Of a stretch of 64,000 nucleotides of DNA, positions 18,378-27,236 are shown piece by piece. Within the stretch, counting starts at the first letter, position 1, and each line of letters opens with the position of its first letter. Below the pieces are notes generated by a model. The model was given only the letters and a program-made list of their open reading frames with translations, was not told the origin of the DNA and did no database searches. Position numbers and translations under genes: made by a program. The stretch comes from Microtetraspora fusca (lineage in GTDB: Bacteria; Actinomycetota; Actinomycetes; Streptosporangiales; Streptosporangiaceae): assembly GCF_001570365.1 (NCBI RefSeq), contig NZ_BBYK01000044.1, forward strand, positions 62,001 through 126,000, given 5' to 3'.

Positions 18378-18551
18378 ACGTGCCCGGCGAATGCCTGATC
18401 ACCTGGGTGGTGTCGCGATCTCCACCCTGTGCGCATCGGCCGCACCGGCCCGGACCCGACTGCGGACGGTCGCCCGATTTGCGGGCCTTTGCGAAGACCA
18501 GGACGATTCGCACCTTGTTGGACAACAGCAGGACGACACAGGAGACATGAC

Positions 18552-19433
18552 ATGACGGTCCTCGCCAGAGCGATCGAGGCCACCCGCCAATACGGTGACG
18601 TGCTCGCGCTCGACCGCGTCTCGCTCGACATCAGGGCAGGCGAGCTGGTCGGGCTGCTCGGCCCGAACGGCGCGGGCAAGTCCACCCTCATCAACCTCTT
18701 CGCGGGACTGCGCCGGCCGACGTCGGGCGTGGTGGAGCTGTTCGGCGGCTCGCCGCTGGACCCGGCCATACGGCGCGGCATCGGTGTGACGCCGCAGGAG
18801 ACCGGGCTGCCCGAGTCGTTCCGCGTGGGCGAGATCGTCGACTTCGTCTCCGCGCACTTCCCCGAGCCCGTCGGCAGGGCGGAGCTGCTGGCCAGGTTCG
18901 GCCTCAGCGACCTGGTCAAGCGGCAGATCGGGGGGCTGTCCGGCGGGCAGCGGCGGCGGCTGGCGGCGGCACTCGCGTTCGCGGGCCGGCCGCGGCTGGT
19001 GTTCCTCGACGAGCCCACGACCGGGCTGGACGTCGAGGCCAGGCGGGCGCTGTGGGACGGCATCAAGGCTTTCCACGAGGACGGCGGCACCGTGCTGCTC
19101 ACCAGCCACTACCTGGAGGAGATCGAGGCCCTGGCCCAGCGGGTCGTGGTGGTCGGCAACGGCCGCGTGCTGGTCGACGACACCGTGCCGGCCGTACGCG
19201 GCATGGTGGGCGCGCGGCGCGTCTCCCTCGTCGCCGAGGACCTGCCCGAGCTGCCCGGCGTGCTCGGCTCCGAACGTGCGGACGGCCGGATCGACCTGGT
19301 CACCACCGACCCCGACCGGCTGGTCGTGGAGCTGGTGCGCAGCCGCGTGCCGTTCTCCGGCCTGGAGATCAGGCCGGCCACTCTGGAAGAGGCCTTCCTC
19401 GCCATCACTTCGAAGGAGTCCGCGAATGTCTAA
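18552..19433 (+). CDS. ABC-2 type exporter ATP-binding protein
   Basis: The 293-residue ATPase has Walker A GLLGPNGAGKST (about 36-47), signature LSGGQRRRL, Walker B LVFLDEPTTGLD and the switch His in LLTSHYLEEIE. A C-terminal accessory region follows, as in drug- and antibiotic-export ATPases. ATG 18552 follows GGAGA. Its last codons overlap the permease gene start by 8 bp, so the two form one exporter. Control by the divergent two-component system is likely from context. Confidence 0.92.
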   Translation: MTVLARAIEATRQYGDVLALDRVSLDIRAGELVGLLGPNGAGKSTLINLFAGLRRPTSGVVELFGGSPLDPAIRRGIGVTPQETGLPESFRVGEIVDFVSAHFPEPVGRAELLARFGLSDLVKRQIGGLSGGQRRRLAAALAFAGRPRLVFLDEPTTGLDVEARRALWDGIKAFHEDGGTVLLTSHYLEEIEALAQRVVVVGNGRVLVDDTVPAVRGMVGARRVSLVAEDLPELPGVLGSERADGRIDLVTTDPDRLVVELVRSRVPFSGLEIRPATLEEAFLAITSKESANV

Positions 19434-20166
19434 CCTGGTCCTCGCCCATACCCGCTTTCTCATGGTCGAGCAGATCAGGGTGCCGATCGGGCTTCTGGCC
19501 AGTTCGTTGTTCCCGGCCATCTCGATGCTGGCGTTCGTGGTGCCGTTCGCGGGCCAGGACGTGCGGGGAGCGACGACGGCGACGGCCTCGCTGATGTTCT
19601 TCGGCGCCATGTCGGCCGCGCTGATCGGGCTCAGCAACGCGGTCTCGCAGGACCGCGAGCGGTCGTGGAACCCGTACCTGCGCACACTGCCCGCGGGCCC
19701 GTTCCCGCGCTTCGCCGGGCGGATCCTGTCGACGCTCGCGGTCATGCTGATCTCGGTGATCCCCGTACTCGTGGTGGGCGCGCTGTTCACGGTGGCGACG
19801 ATCACGCCGGCCAGGCTGCTGCTGGGGCTGGGCGCGCTGGTCACGGGTGTCGTGCCATTCATGCTGATGGGGCTGTTCGTCGGCTTCGTGATGGCGTCGA
19901 AGGCCGCGATGGCGGTGTCGCAGCTCCTGTTCTTCCCGATGGCCATCCTCGGGGGGCTGCTGCTGCCACCACAGATCCTGCCGGAGTTCGTGCAGGTCGT
20001 CTCGCCGTACGTGCCCACCAGGGGCGCGGCCGAGCTGATCTGGTGGGCAACCGCCGGCGTCAGCCCGAGCGCGGTGTCGCTGGTCATGCTGGCCGTCTGG
20101 ACTGTTCTCTTGGCGGCTGCGGCCGTGTGGGCCTACCGCCGCGACGAGGGCAGGCGTTTCTCCTGA
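19426..20166 (+). CDS. ABC-2 type exporter permease
   Basis: A 246-residue protein with six membrane helices and the ABC-2 permease pattern: a cytoplasmic N-terminus LAHTRFLMVEQIRVPIGLLA, then long helices and a late re-entrant region GGLLLPPQILPEFVQ typical of this class. ATG 19426 sits behind GAAGGAG inside the ATPase gene. It pairs with the preceding ATPase to export an unknown substrate, perhaps a lipid, peptide or drug. Confidence 0.9.
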   Translation: MSNLVLAHTRFLMVEQIRVPIGLLASSLFPAISMLAFVVPFAGQDVRGATTATASLMFFGAMSAALIGLSNAVSQDRERSWNPYLRTLPAGPFPRFAGRILSTLAVMLISVIPVLVVGALFTVATITPARLLLGLGALVTGVVPFMLMGLFVGFVMASKAAMAVSQLLFFPMAILGGLLLPPQILPEFVQVVSPYVPTRGAAELIWWATAGVSPSAVSLVMLAVWTVLLAAAAVWAYRRDEGRRFS

Positions 20167-20452
20167 CCCGCCGAACCTTAAGCTAGAAGAGGGCCTCCGG
20201 GCCGACCGGCGGATGGGCGCATGGTCCTGCGGGGCGCGTACGAGGTTTCGCGAGAGTGGCGCGGGAACAGCATGTTGCGTGTAGTGTCGCAGGCACAGGT
20301 TGTGTCGAAGTCCCAGTATGCGTAAAGCGCCTGCGGAGCTATGACAGCGGGCGTTACCGTACGAAGCCGAGGCTTTCCCAAGGCGGTCGGTCGCAGCAGC
20401 CCGAGGATCACATTCGTGGCTCTCAAGATCGTCTAAACAAGGAGAAAGCATC
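20167..20452. promoter_or_regulatory. Upstream region and long 5' leader of the cold-shock gene
   Basis: This 286-bp gene-free stretch precedes the cold-shock gene. Such genes usually have long structured 5' untranslated regions, and this one ends with AAGGAG about 8 bases before the ATG. I can see several short inverted repeats but cannot assign a transcription start with confidence. Confidence 0.4.
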
Positions 20453-20656
20453 ATGGCTCAGGGAACCGTCAAGTGGTTCAACGCCGAGAAGGGCTTCGGC
20501 TTCATCGCCCCCGACGACGGCACTCCGGACGTCTTCGTCCACTACTCGGCCATCGACGCCGGCGGCTACCGCTCGCTGGAGGAGAACCAGCGGGTTGAGT
20601 ACACCGCGGGCCAGGGCGCCAAGGGCCCGCAGGCCGAGCACGTCCGACCGCTCTAA
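20453..20656 (+). CDS. Cold-shock protein (CspA family)
   Basis: A 67-residue single OB-fold protein starting [21 protein letters not shown]1 (KGFGFI) and RNP2 (VFVHYSAI) are both intact, so it should bind single-stranded RNA/DNA and act as an RNA chaperone. Length is normal for the family. It is monocistronic: a long leader lies upstream and hairpins follow at about 20682 and 20718. Confidence 0.95.
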   Translation: MAQGTVKWFNAEKGFGFIAPDDGTPDVFVHYSAIDAGGYRSLEENQRVEYTAGQGAKGPQAEHVRPL

Positions 20657-20681
20657 GCAGCGCTTCGCACCGCTGATGCCG

Positions 20682-20747
20682 GGCCCACTGAGAGTGGCCC
20701 GTCATCCGACGGCATCCGGCCCCGGGCTTCTCACGGAGTCCGGGGCC
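20682..20747 (+). terminator. Two hairpins after the cold-shock gene
   Basis: A weak hairpin GGGCCCAC-TGAGA-GTGGCCC lies at 20682-20701. A perfect 8-bp stem GGCCCCGG/CCGGGGCC lies at 20718-20725 and 20740-20747 with a 14-base loop. GC-rich hairpins without a long T tract are usual terminators in actinobacteria. Confidence 0.6.
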
Positions 20748-20934
20748 TCGTCATGCGGACGCACGATCTTCAGCGGCCGAGGTCGCCGCTCCGATCTTTT
20801 GCGGCAACGAGATCCCGCTGTGCGCGGGCGTCGCGGGGATACCCACCTGGACCGCGTCGGGGATCGACACGATGGAACTCCTACAGGATATCCGTTCGTC
20901 TTCTGGACGATCACGACGACGTGTCGGCCGGCCG

Positions 20935-20952
20935 ACCTACGCTAGCGTAGGT
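20935..20952. promoter_or_regulatory. 18-bp perfect palindrome upstream of the desaturase gene
   Basis: ACCTACGCTAGCGTAGGT is a perfect 18-bp inverted repeat centred 44 bp before the desaturase ATG. The size and symmetry suit a TetR-type dimer operator, and lipid desaturase genes are commonly controlled by such repressors. No regulator gene is adjacent, so it would act in trans. Confidence 0.6.
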
Positions 20953-20987
20953 TACGTTTCGGCAGCTTGCAGACCCGGAGGCCACAC

Positions 20988-21932
20988 ATGCCGATCACGT
21001 CTCGCCCGCTCACCCAGACGGAGCTTCTCGTGGAGCTCGAACCCGTGGTCGGGCGAGAGCTGGACCGCCACCTCGCAGTGGCCAAGGAGTGGTTCCCTCA
21101 CGAGTTCATCCCGTGGAGCGAGGGCCGGACGTTCGACGGGGTCCTGGGGGGCGAGGCCTGGTCGCCGGAGGACTCCTCGATTCCCGAACCCGCCCGTGTT
21201 TCGCTCATCGTCAACCTCCTGACCGAGGACAACCTGCCGAGCTACCACCACGAGATCGCCACGACATTCGGCAGGGACGGCGCTTGGGGCACCTGGGTGC
21301 ACCGGTGGACAGCGGAGGAGGGCCGGCACGGGATCGCCATCCGCGACTACCTCACCGTCTCCCGGGCCGTCGACCCGGTCGCTCTGGAACGAGCCAGGAT
21401 GACCCACATGCAAACCGGCTTCGCCACGGAGTACGACGGCATGCTCCGGCAGTTGGCATACGTCTCGTTCCAGGAGCTGGCCACCCGCGTCGCCCACCGG
21501 AACACCGGGAAGGTGTCGGGAGACCCTCTCTGCGAGAGGTTGCTCTCGAGGGTCGCCGCTGACGAGAACCTCCATATGCTCTTCTACCGGAACCTCCTCG
21601 CCGCCGCGTTCGAGCTGGCCCCGTCGCAGACCATGCGAGCCGTCACCGATGTCGTGACCTCATTCCAGATGCCGGGCCAGGGCATGGAGGGCTTCGCCCG
21701 CAAGTCGGTGATGATCGCCATGGCGGGCATCTACGACCTGCGCCAGCATTGTGACGAGGTTCTGACGCCGGTGCTGCGGCAGTGGAAGCCCTTCGACATG
21801 GAAGGGCTCGACGCGGAGGGGGAGCAGGCCCGCGAGGAGTTGGCGGCCTTCCTCGCCAAGCTCGAAGTGGCCGCGACCCGCTTCGAGGAGCGCCGGGACG
21901 CCCGGCGGGCGAGGGCCGAATCAGTGTCGTAG
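20988..21932 (+). CDS. Acyl-ACP desaturase
   Basis: This 314-residue soluble di-iron enzyme introduces a double bond into acyl-ACP chains. Both ferritin-like metal-binding motifs are visible, EEGRHG (EExxH-type, about residue 112) and DENLHM (about residue 192), with the earlier Glu in LLTEDNLPSYHHEI. ATG 20988 is chosen because GGAG lies 8-11 bases upstream. A palindromic operator at 20935-20952 overlaps its likely promoter, suggesting repression in response to fatty acids. It would adjust membrane lipid unsaturation. Confidence 0.9.
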   Translation: MPITSRPLTQTELLVELEPVVGRELDRHLAVAKEWFPHEFIPWSEGRTFDGVLGGEAWSPEDSSIPEPARVSLIVNLLTEDNLPSYHHEIATTFGRDGAWGTWVHRWTAEEGRHGIAIRDYLTVSRAVDPVALERARMTHMQTGFATEYDGMLRQLAYVSFQELATRVAHRNTGKVSGDPLCERLLSRVAADENLHMLFYRNLLAAAFELAPSQTMRAVTDVVTSFQMPGQGMEGFARKSVMIAMAGIYDLRQHCDEVLTPVLRQWKPFDMEGLDAEGEQAREELAAFLAKLEVAATRFEERRDARRARAESVS

Positions 21933-22305
21933 CGAATGCGGACGCCTCTCGACACGCCCGCCCCGGAAATTCACGCAACACAGGAGTTCCTCTACCGCGC
22001 CCACTACGGGGACGACTGGGCAGACGAGGAGGAGACAGAGGTTGTCGTCAGCGTTGTCGTCAAGGCCAGGCAAGAACGCCCCGGCCGTGATCGGCTCGGG
22101 GCGTTTGGGCTGTTCTTTTGGGCTGTTCAGAGAGTGTGGCCAGGGGCAGGGGCGAACTGCCGACCTTCCGCTTTTCAGCTGTCGCAGTCGCCCTGCCACC
22201 TATCCGGGATCCGGGGATGGAGGGCGCGTGATGGCGCCCGGCGTATGCCTCTGACCGAGGACGTTGCCGCCAAGGTTGCCGTCGGCATCAGCAGCAGGAA
22301 ACTCG
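21933..22305. other. Gene-poor junction with terminator hairpin and tRNA-Phe fragment
   Basis: The stretch holds a 7-bp stem CGCCCCG/CGGGGCG at 22077-22083 and 22097-22103, matching the terminator that follows the intact tRNA-Phe. The 42-bp tRNA-Phe fragment is at 22137-22178. Reading frames across it are not convincing genes; several merely translate the tRNA copy. Confidence 0.6.
22137..22178 (-). repeat. 3'-half tRNA-Phe fragment (att-like copy A)
   Basis: 42 bp match the 3' half of tRNA-Phe, from the anticodon loop to the discriminator base, at 40 of 42 positions (compare 29802-29843). The match stops abruptly at the anticodon loop on the right. The flanking terminator-like sequence on the left is also similar to that of the real gene. 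This is the pattern left by a tyrosine recombinase that uses the tRNA anticodon loop as crossover site. Confidence 0.75.
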
Positions 22306-22671
22306 TCAGTAGCTGAAAGTGGTCGCGCCCTCGTCGCCGATCCACTGCCACATCGGGATGGTGCCGCCCAATTCCGCGCCCTCGATGAGCCGCTGCCCGT
22401 CGAGCGCGCGCGCCTCGAAGCAGATCGGGCAGACGAAGTAACGCCCGCCTGCCTTGGCGTACCGGGCTACGAGGTCGGCCAGTGGAGGACAGCCGTCACA
22501 TGCGACTGCGGTGGCGACGCCGTCCAGGGCCAGCCGGGTTGCTTCCTTGGTAAGGAACATGAGTGTGGGGCGGCCCTGCTCGGCCGCGCCGAGCGCGACC
22601 AGGAACGCGACAGTGACCCGCTCGGGGTCCTCCAGTCCGGTAGTCAGGCTGATGACGGCTTTTCCGGCCAT
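22306..22671 (-). CDS. DsrE/DsrF-like family protein
   Basis: A 121-residue cytoplasmic protein of the DsrE/F-like sulfur-relay fold. It begins MAGKAVISLTTGLEDPERV and has the typical segment LGAAEQGRPTLMFLTKEATR. Four cysteines occur in two pairs (ACDGC and CPIC), suggesting thiol or persulfide chemistry. ATG 22671 follows AAGGAG. It lies near an AhpD-like gene on the same strand, hinting at a redox or sulfur function for this island segment. Confidence 0.8.
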   Translation of the reverse strand: MAGKAVISLTTGLEDPERVTVAFLVALGAAEQGRPTLMFLTKEATRLALDGVATAVACDGCPPLADLVARYAKAGGRYFVCPICFEARALDGQRLIEGAELGGTIPMWQWIGDEGATTFSY

Positions 22672-22818
22672 GATCTTCTCCTTGTCCTTCGTCGAGAGCG
22701 TGTATCGGTGCCAGTGAGTCAGGGAGCGGGTAGCGGTCCACCACGCCGTCGGCGAACCTGCCCGCTCGGCGCCGGGGACAGTTGGTGGAAGTCATCGGGA
22801 CACCCCGAGCGGATCGAG

Positions 22819-23412
22819 CTACGAGCCGCCTGCGTCGCCCCGCCGGTGGGAAAAGGCCTCATCGGTAGCCCCGACGGCCGCCCGGACACCTGGGGGCAGC
22901 TCGCGGAAGACCGGATCCGGGACGGCGCCGACCGCGGACAGGATGCCGCTGAAGAACCGGCGCAGACAGACGGCGAGGACGATCTGGAAGATGTCGGCAT
23001 CGGCCAGGCCGTGCCCGCGCAGGACCGCGATGTCCCCCTCGGTCACGCCGGCGGGATCGGCGGCGACGCGGTCCGCGAAGTCCATGGCCGCCACATCCAC
23101 CGGCGCCAGCCCCGCGTCGTGATGGTCGGCCATGATCACCCGCAGGGCCGCGTCATCGTAGAACCGCTCAAGCAGCGCGGCCGCGTGCGCGAGACCGCAG
23201 TACGTGGAACCGAGGCGGCGGGCGGCCGTCAGGGTGACCAGTTCGTACCGACGCGGGTCCATACCGGCCCTGACCGCCTCCCCGAGCCGCAGCCATGCGT
23301 GGTAGACCTCAGGCCGCAGCGCCAGCACCCTCAGATAGTTGGGCACGTATCCCTGGGCTGCCCGCTCAGCTTCGTAAAGGGGTGATTCGCCGGGTGTGCT
23401 GAGATAACTCAT
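22819..23412 (-). CDS. AhpD-like/carboxymuconolactone decarboxylase family protein
   Basis: The 197-residue protein resembles peroxidase-related AhpD-like proteins. The core helix pair RYELVTLTAARRLGSTYCGL followed by AHAAAL carries the active-site Cys and the following His (C-x3-H). The second Cys of the usual CxxC is missing. ATG 23412 is chosen because GGGGGAG lies just upstream; an upstream ATG at 23433 has no such site. It probably acts on peroxides or organic substrates with the DsrE-like neighbour. Confidence 0.78.
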   Translation of the reverse strand: MSYLSTPGESPLYEAERAAQGYVPNYLRVLALRPEVYHAWLRLGEAVRAGMDPRRYELVTLTAARRLGSTYCGLAHAAALLERFYDDAALRVIMADHHDAGLAPVDVAAMDFADRVAADPAGVTEGDIAVLRGHGLADADIFQIVLAVCLRRFFSGILSAVGAVPDPVFRELPPGVRAAVGATDEAFSHRRGDAGGS

Positions 23413-23485
23413 GTCTCCCCCTTGGGACGGCATCTCAGCGCAGAACGGTAGGTCCTCGCGACGATCCGCGATTGGGGAGAATTCC

Positions 23486-26071
23486 CTATTTTGCCGGCTT
23501 CCGGACTAGGTTCAGCCGGTGTGCCGCAGCAACTGCCTGGCCCCGGTTGGCCACACCGAGCTTGTCCAGCACCGCGGAAACGTGGTGGTCGACGGTTTTG
23601 ACCGACAACGACAGGCGCCCGGCTATCTCGGCATTGGACAGCCCTTCGACCAGCAGCGCGAGCACCTCCGCCTGGCGCAGCGTAAGGCCGCCGGGGTTGG
23701 CGGCCGTCGTCCGGCGAGGGCCACGCGGCACCTGAGTGAAACCGCGCCTTCTCAGCTCCGCCCGCAACCGCTCCGCCACCCGCGTGGCCCCCAGCTCGTC
23801 CAGGACCCGCAAGGCTTCGGCCGCAGCGCCCTGATCACCGCCCGCCAGTGCCTCGACGCGCATATACGCGGCCCCGCGCCGCGCCCACTCCGCGGCCGCG
23901 CCGGCCCAGTCTCCGTCGATCATCATCTGGTACGGCCGGGCCCCCGCACCGGGCGACCCGTCCTCCCCGGCCCGCCACAACCGGTAGGCCAGCTCCCCGA
24001 TGTAAACCGAATGGTTCGCCCTGACGGCCAGGTCCAGGCCGTGCCGGGCCTCCTCGGCGGCACGCTTGGCATCGCCATACAGCAGGAAGTACTCCGAGCG
24101 GGCCGCCGCCACCGGGCAGACCCGCTGCACCTCACCGGTGCGTTCGGCCTGGCGGGCGGCCTCGTCGAGCGTGACCCGCGCCTCGCGTTCGCCACGGGCC
24201 GCCTGAATCCGGCCCCGCGCCAACAGCGCGGGAACCACGGCGACCCCGGCTCGGACCGGCCGATCCAGTGCCGCGTCCGCATCGGCCAGAGCGCCGGCCC
24301 AGTCACACCGCACCAGCCGCACCCCCGCTCGCACCCCGAGCAGGTACTGGACGTAGCCGTCGAGGTCCTGTTGAGTCGCGTACGCCAGCGCATGTTCGAC
24401 CGCCGGTGCGGCGGCTTCGTACTCGGCCAGTTGCACCAGCGAGGTCGCCAGGTTGACGAGTGCCCGGACGGCGTGATCGGCCAGCCCGAGGGTTGAGGCG
24501 CGCTCGTGCACCTTCCGCAGCGCCGCGACCGCGGTTTCGTCACCGCCGGTGAGCCGGGCGGTGCTCACGTTGATCTCAGCGTGGACGGAGGTCTCCACAT
24601 CCCCCAGCCGAACGGCCAGGGTTCGCGCCCGCTCTCCCCACGAGACCGCCGCCTCCCCCTCGCCCGCAAGCATGTGCAACTGGGACCGGTTGCTGTAGGC
24701 CATGGCCAGTTGCCGCCCCGGCGGCTCGGTCTCGAGGACTGTGATCGTCCGCGCGGCCGCCTCCCATGCCTGCCCCGCGTTCCCCGCCCACCAGGCCAAC
24801 CGGGAGATCCAGCGCAGATTCTCACCGACCTGTTCGGCTTGCCGCAGATTCTCCCGTACGGCCAGCGCCGCCCACCGGGCCTGCAATCCCTCCTCGGCCA
24901 GCCCGGCCAGGTACGCCTGGAACGCGTAGGCCTCCAGCAGCTCGGCCTGCTCCTCGGCCGGTAGCCGGTCCGCGTACACGGCGGCCGACCGATAGTGTGC
25001 CGTCGCCTCTCGATGGGCGCCCTGCCGGGCAGCTCCGGCCCCCGCCACCTGCCCGTACCGCAGAACCGCGGCCTCGTCCCCCGCTTGCGTAGCGTGATGG
25101 ACCAAGCGGCCCGGGTCGACCCCGGAGACCCCGGCCAGCACGCCCAGCACCCGCCGGTGCAGCGCGGCGCGGCGCGCGGGCGGCAGCGCGTCCTCCACCG
25201 CACTCCGCAGCAACTCGTGACGGTACGACACACCGTCACCGGACGGCACGAGCACCCCGGCGTCGACGCACATGTCGACCAGGTCCGGCACTCCCGCCAC
25301 GACGGCGGCGTCGGCGCGAGTCGGGATCACCGACACCAGGTGGGCCAGCTCCCGGGCGGGCCGCGGCAACAGCCGCAGCCGGTCCAGGACAAGGTCCTGC
25401 ACGGTGGCCGGCACCGCCCGCCCCTCCGCCTTCAACAGTTCGGTCACCAGCAACGGGTTGCCGCCGGACAACCGGTAGACCAGCTCCGGATCCCGCCCGG
25501 TCCGGTCTGCCTGATCCGCCACGCACTCCCGCGACAGCGGCGACAGCGCCACGCGTCGCGTGATCGCGCCGGGCAGGGTCGCAAGGGCGCCCCGCAGCGG
25601 GTGCTCGGCACCCACCTCGTCGTCACGGTAGGTCACCACGAACAGGACCGGCATCCGACCGATCCGTCGGCCCGACCAGATCAGCCAGTCGAGTGTGGCC
25701 TCGTCAGCCCAGTGGGCGTCCTCTACGACAACGACCGGGCGCGGGCGCTGCGGCGGGCCGGAGATCTCGTCCAGAAACGCCGTGAAGAGCTCCTCCTGCG
25801 CGGCGCCGGCGTTCAGCCGCTCGGCCAGGACACCTCTGGTCTGGCGGCCGATGTCGTGCAGGGGACCAAGGGCCCGTGGGGTGATCAACCGGTCGCAGCC
25901 GCCCCAGAGCACCCATGCCGCCGGCCCGCATCGCCGGACGAACTCGGTCACGAGCACGGACTTGCCGATCCCGGCCTCGCCGGCCACCACCGCCACGCGA
26001 CCGCCGCGGGCGCTCTCACGCAGAAGATCGCCGAGGAGATCCAGCGTCCCGGAACGCTCCCACAGCTCCAT
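23486..26071 (-). CDS. Large ATP-binding LuxR family regulator (LAL/MalT-like)
   Basis: An 861-residue regulator. An N-terminal NTPase has Walker A VVAGEAGIGKSVLV (about 26-39) and a Walker B-like VVVVEDAHWADEAT. A long TPR-like helical midsection follows, and a LuxR HTH closes it (LTLRQAEVLALLVEGLSNAE, then LSLSVKTVDHHVSAVLDKLG). Such LAL regulators activate secondary-metabolite or catabolic operons on binding an inducer and ATP. ATG 26071 is used; a TTG at 26092 is also in frame. It sits in the island segment bounded by tRNA-Phe copies A and B. Confidence 0.88.
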   Translation of the reverse strand: MELWERSGTLDLLGDLLRESARGGRVAVVAGEAGIGKSVLVTEFVRRCGPAAWVLWGGCDRLITPRALGPLHDIGRQTRGVLAERLNAGAAQEELFTAFLDEISGPPQRPRPVVVVEDAHWADEATLDWLIWSGRRIGRMPVLFVVTYRDDEVGAEHPLRGALATLPGAITRRVALSPLSRECVADQADRTGRDPELVYRLSGGNPLLVTELLKAEGRAVPATVQDLVLDRLRLLPRPARELAHLVSVIPTRADAAVVAGVPDLVDMCVDAGVLVPSGDGVSYRHELLRSAVEDALPPARRAALHRRVLGVLAGVSGVDPGRLVHHATQAGDEAAVLRYGQVAGAGAARQGAHREATAHYRSAAVYADRLPAEEQAELLEAYAFQAYLAGLAEEGLQARWAALAVRENLRQAEQVGENLRWISRLAWWAGNAGQAWEAAARTITVLETEPPGRQLAMAYSNRSQLHMLAGEGEAAVSWGERARTLAVRLGDVETSVHAEINVSTARLTGGDETAVAALRKVHERASTLGLADHAVRALVNLATSLVQLAEYEAAAPAVEHALAYATQQDLDGYVQYLLGVRAGVRLVRCDWAGALADADAALDRPVRAGVAVVPALLARGRIQAARGEREARVTLDEAARQAERTGEVQRVCPVAAARSEYFLLYGDAKRAAEEARHGLDLAVRANHSVYIGELAYRLWRAGEDGSPGAGARPYQMMIDGDWAGAAAEWARRGAAYMRVEALAGGDQGAAAEALRVLDELGATRVAERLRAELRRRGFTQVPRGPRRTTAANPGGLTLRQAEVLALLVEGLSNAEIAGRLSLSVKTVDHHVSAVLDKLGVANRGQAVAAAHRLNLVRKPAK

Positions 26072-26142
26072 GCGCACGATAGTAAAGTCCAAAACGGCCC
26101 GGAGCGTGATCGCTCGGGGCGTTTGGGCTGTTCAGAGAAGTG

Positions 26143-26184
26143 TGGTCATGGGCAGGGGCGAACTGCCGACCTTCCGCTTTTCAG
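26143..26184 (-). repeat. 3'-half tRNA-Phe fragment (att-like copy B)
   Basis: A second 42-bp copy of the tRNA-Phe 3' half, again 40 of 42 identical to the real gene and ending at the anticodon loop. Copies A and B share about 15 further bases beyond the break point (CTGT-GCAGTCGCCC), which the intact gene lacks. They therefore derive from the same kind of integration event. Confidence 0.75.
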
Positions 26185-26194
26185 CTGTGGCAGT

Positions 26195-26570
26195 CGCCCA
26201 CCTCGCCCTTGCTGACCTGGGGCTGGAGAGTGCTCGGCGGTCCTGTTGAACACGTTGATGTGGCCGGTGCCGTCGTACCAGGTGTTCTCGACCGCCGGGA
26301 CCGCGACCAGGTCGTCCTGCTCGGCATTGAACTTCGCGGCGCTCTCGTGCAGGTAGCGCCACTCGGCGGAGTCGGCGTCCGGAGGGCCGGGCACATCCCA
26401 GCGGAGTCGGATCTTCTCTCGTCCACGCCGACCACCACCAGCCGGTCGGTCTCGTAAGCACGAGCCCCGTGAACGGTGTCGCAGGCACCGTAGCCATACC
26501 GGAGAAGCAGTTCGTTCGGCTCGCTGGCGACGAGGTCGAACGCCGTCACTTCTTCGACGTCCCCGTGCAT
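26195..26570 (-). pseudogene. Frameshifted hypothetical gene
   Basis: On the minus strand, a frame from about 26570 reads EEVTAFDLVASEPNELLLRY and continues through ETDRLVVVGVDE. It then loses coding character near 26420. A second frame picks up as DVPGPPDADSAEWRYLHESA and runs on as VENTWYDGTGHINVFNRTAE. Together they give one plausible protein of about 125 residues broken by a single frameshift. I do not recognise it. It overlaps the 5' end of the frame of the plus-strand maturation gene. Confidence 0.5.
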
Positions 26571-26612
26571 CCCCTTGGGACGGGTTGTGACGGCCGAGGG
26601 GTCGACCGCCAC

Positions 26613-27236
26613 ATGGACCTTCTTCTGCTCGACTCCCTCAACGGTGTCGGCGGAACTCGTCGGCGGCGCGGGCTCACCGGCCGGGCGCGGACGCTGGACT
26701 GGCTCGCCGAGGCCGGTATGTCGGAGGAGGCGTTCTGGAGCCACGTCAAGACGCAGGCGCTCATCGGCCGGGTCCGCGAGCGCTTCGCCGGTGAGTCCGC
26801 CCGGCGCTATCTCGCCGAACACCCGGACGAATTCACCGTACGGCGGGCCGCGTGGGTGACCGGACCGCGGCCGGAGGCGCTGCATGCCCTCCTCGACGGC
26901 CCGGTTGCGGAGTTCACCGACCGGGCCACCACGGCGCTGCTGCCCACACGGCACGCCGGACACCCTGCCGTGGCGGGCGCCGACGATCTGGGACTCCACT
27001 TCGAAGCCTCCGCGACGCTCACCCCCCGGCTCCCGGAACCCCTGCGCGGGCTGCCCGCGGGGGCCGCGATCGGGCCGGTCCCCTACGGCGGCGGTCACAT
27101 GGCCGGAGTCGTGTACGAGGTGCTCCCGCCGGATCCCGAGGCTCAGGAGGTGCTCAACGCGGCGCGCGATGCCGCGTTCCAGGCGTGGCTGGACGAGCGG
27201 CGGCGCACATCGGACATCAGGTGGTTCTGGCTGTGA
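26613..27236 (+). pseudogene. 5'-truncated RiPP peptide-maturation protein (TIGR04500-like)
   Basis: From about 26655 the frame reads RRRRGLTGRARTLDWLAEAG, then helical and PpiC-like sequence (EPLRGLPAGAAIGPVPYGGG, then HMAGVVYEVLPPD), ending DIRWFWL. This matches my recollection of the C-terminal half of the TIGR04500 putative peptide maturation system protein, which accompanies C39 exporters in actinobacterial RiPP clusters. The family's N-terminal half is absent, and no start codon with a ribosome-binding site is visible. The C39 transporter gene starts on its stop codon (GTGA). It is either truncated or expressed from an internal start such as ATG 26613. Confidence 0.55.

Noticed and set aside
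20753-20950. Plus-strand frames between the cold-shock and desaturase genes
   Set aside because: No start signal or coding bias; the region holds hairpins and an operator.
21936-22316. Small plus-strand frames ending in GQGRTADLPLF-type sequence
   Set aside because: This peptide is the translation of tRNA-Phe sequence; the same false peptide recurs at 26140 and 29800.
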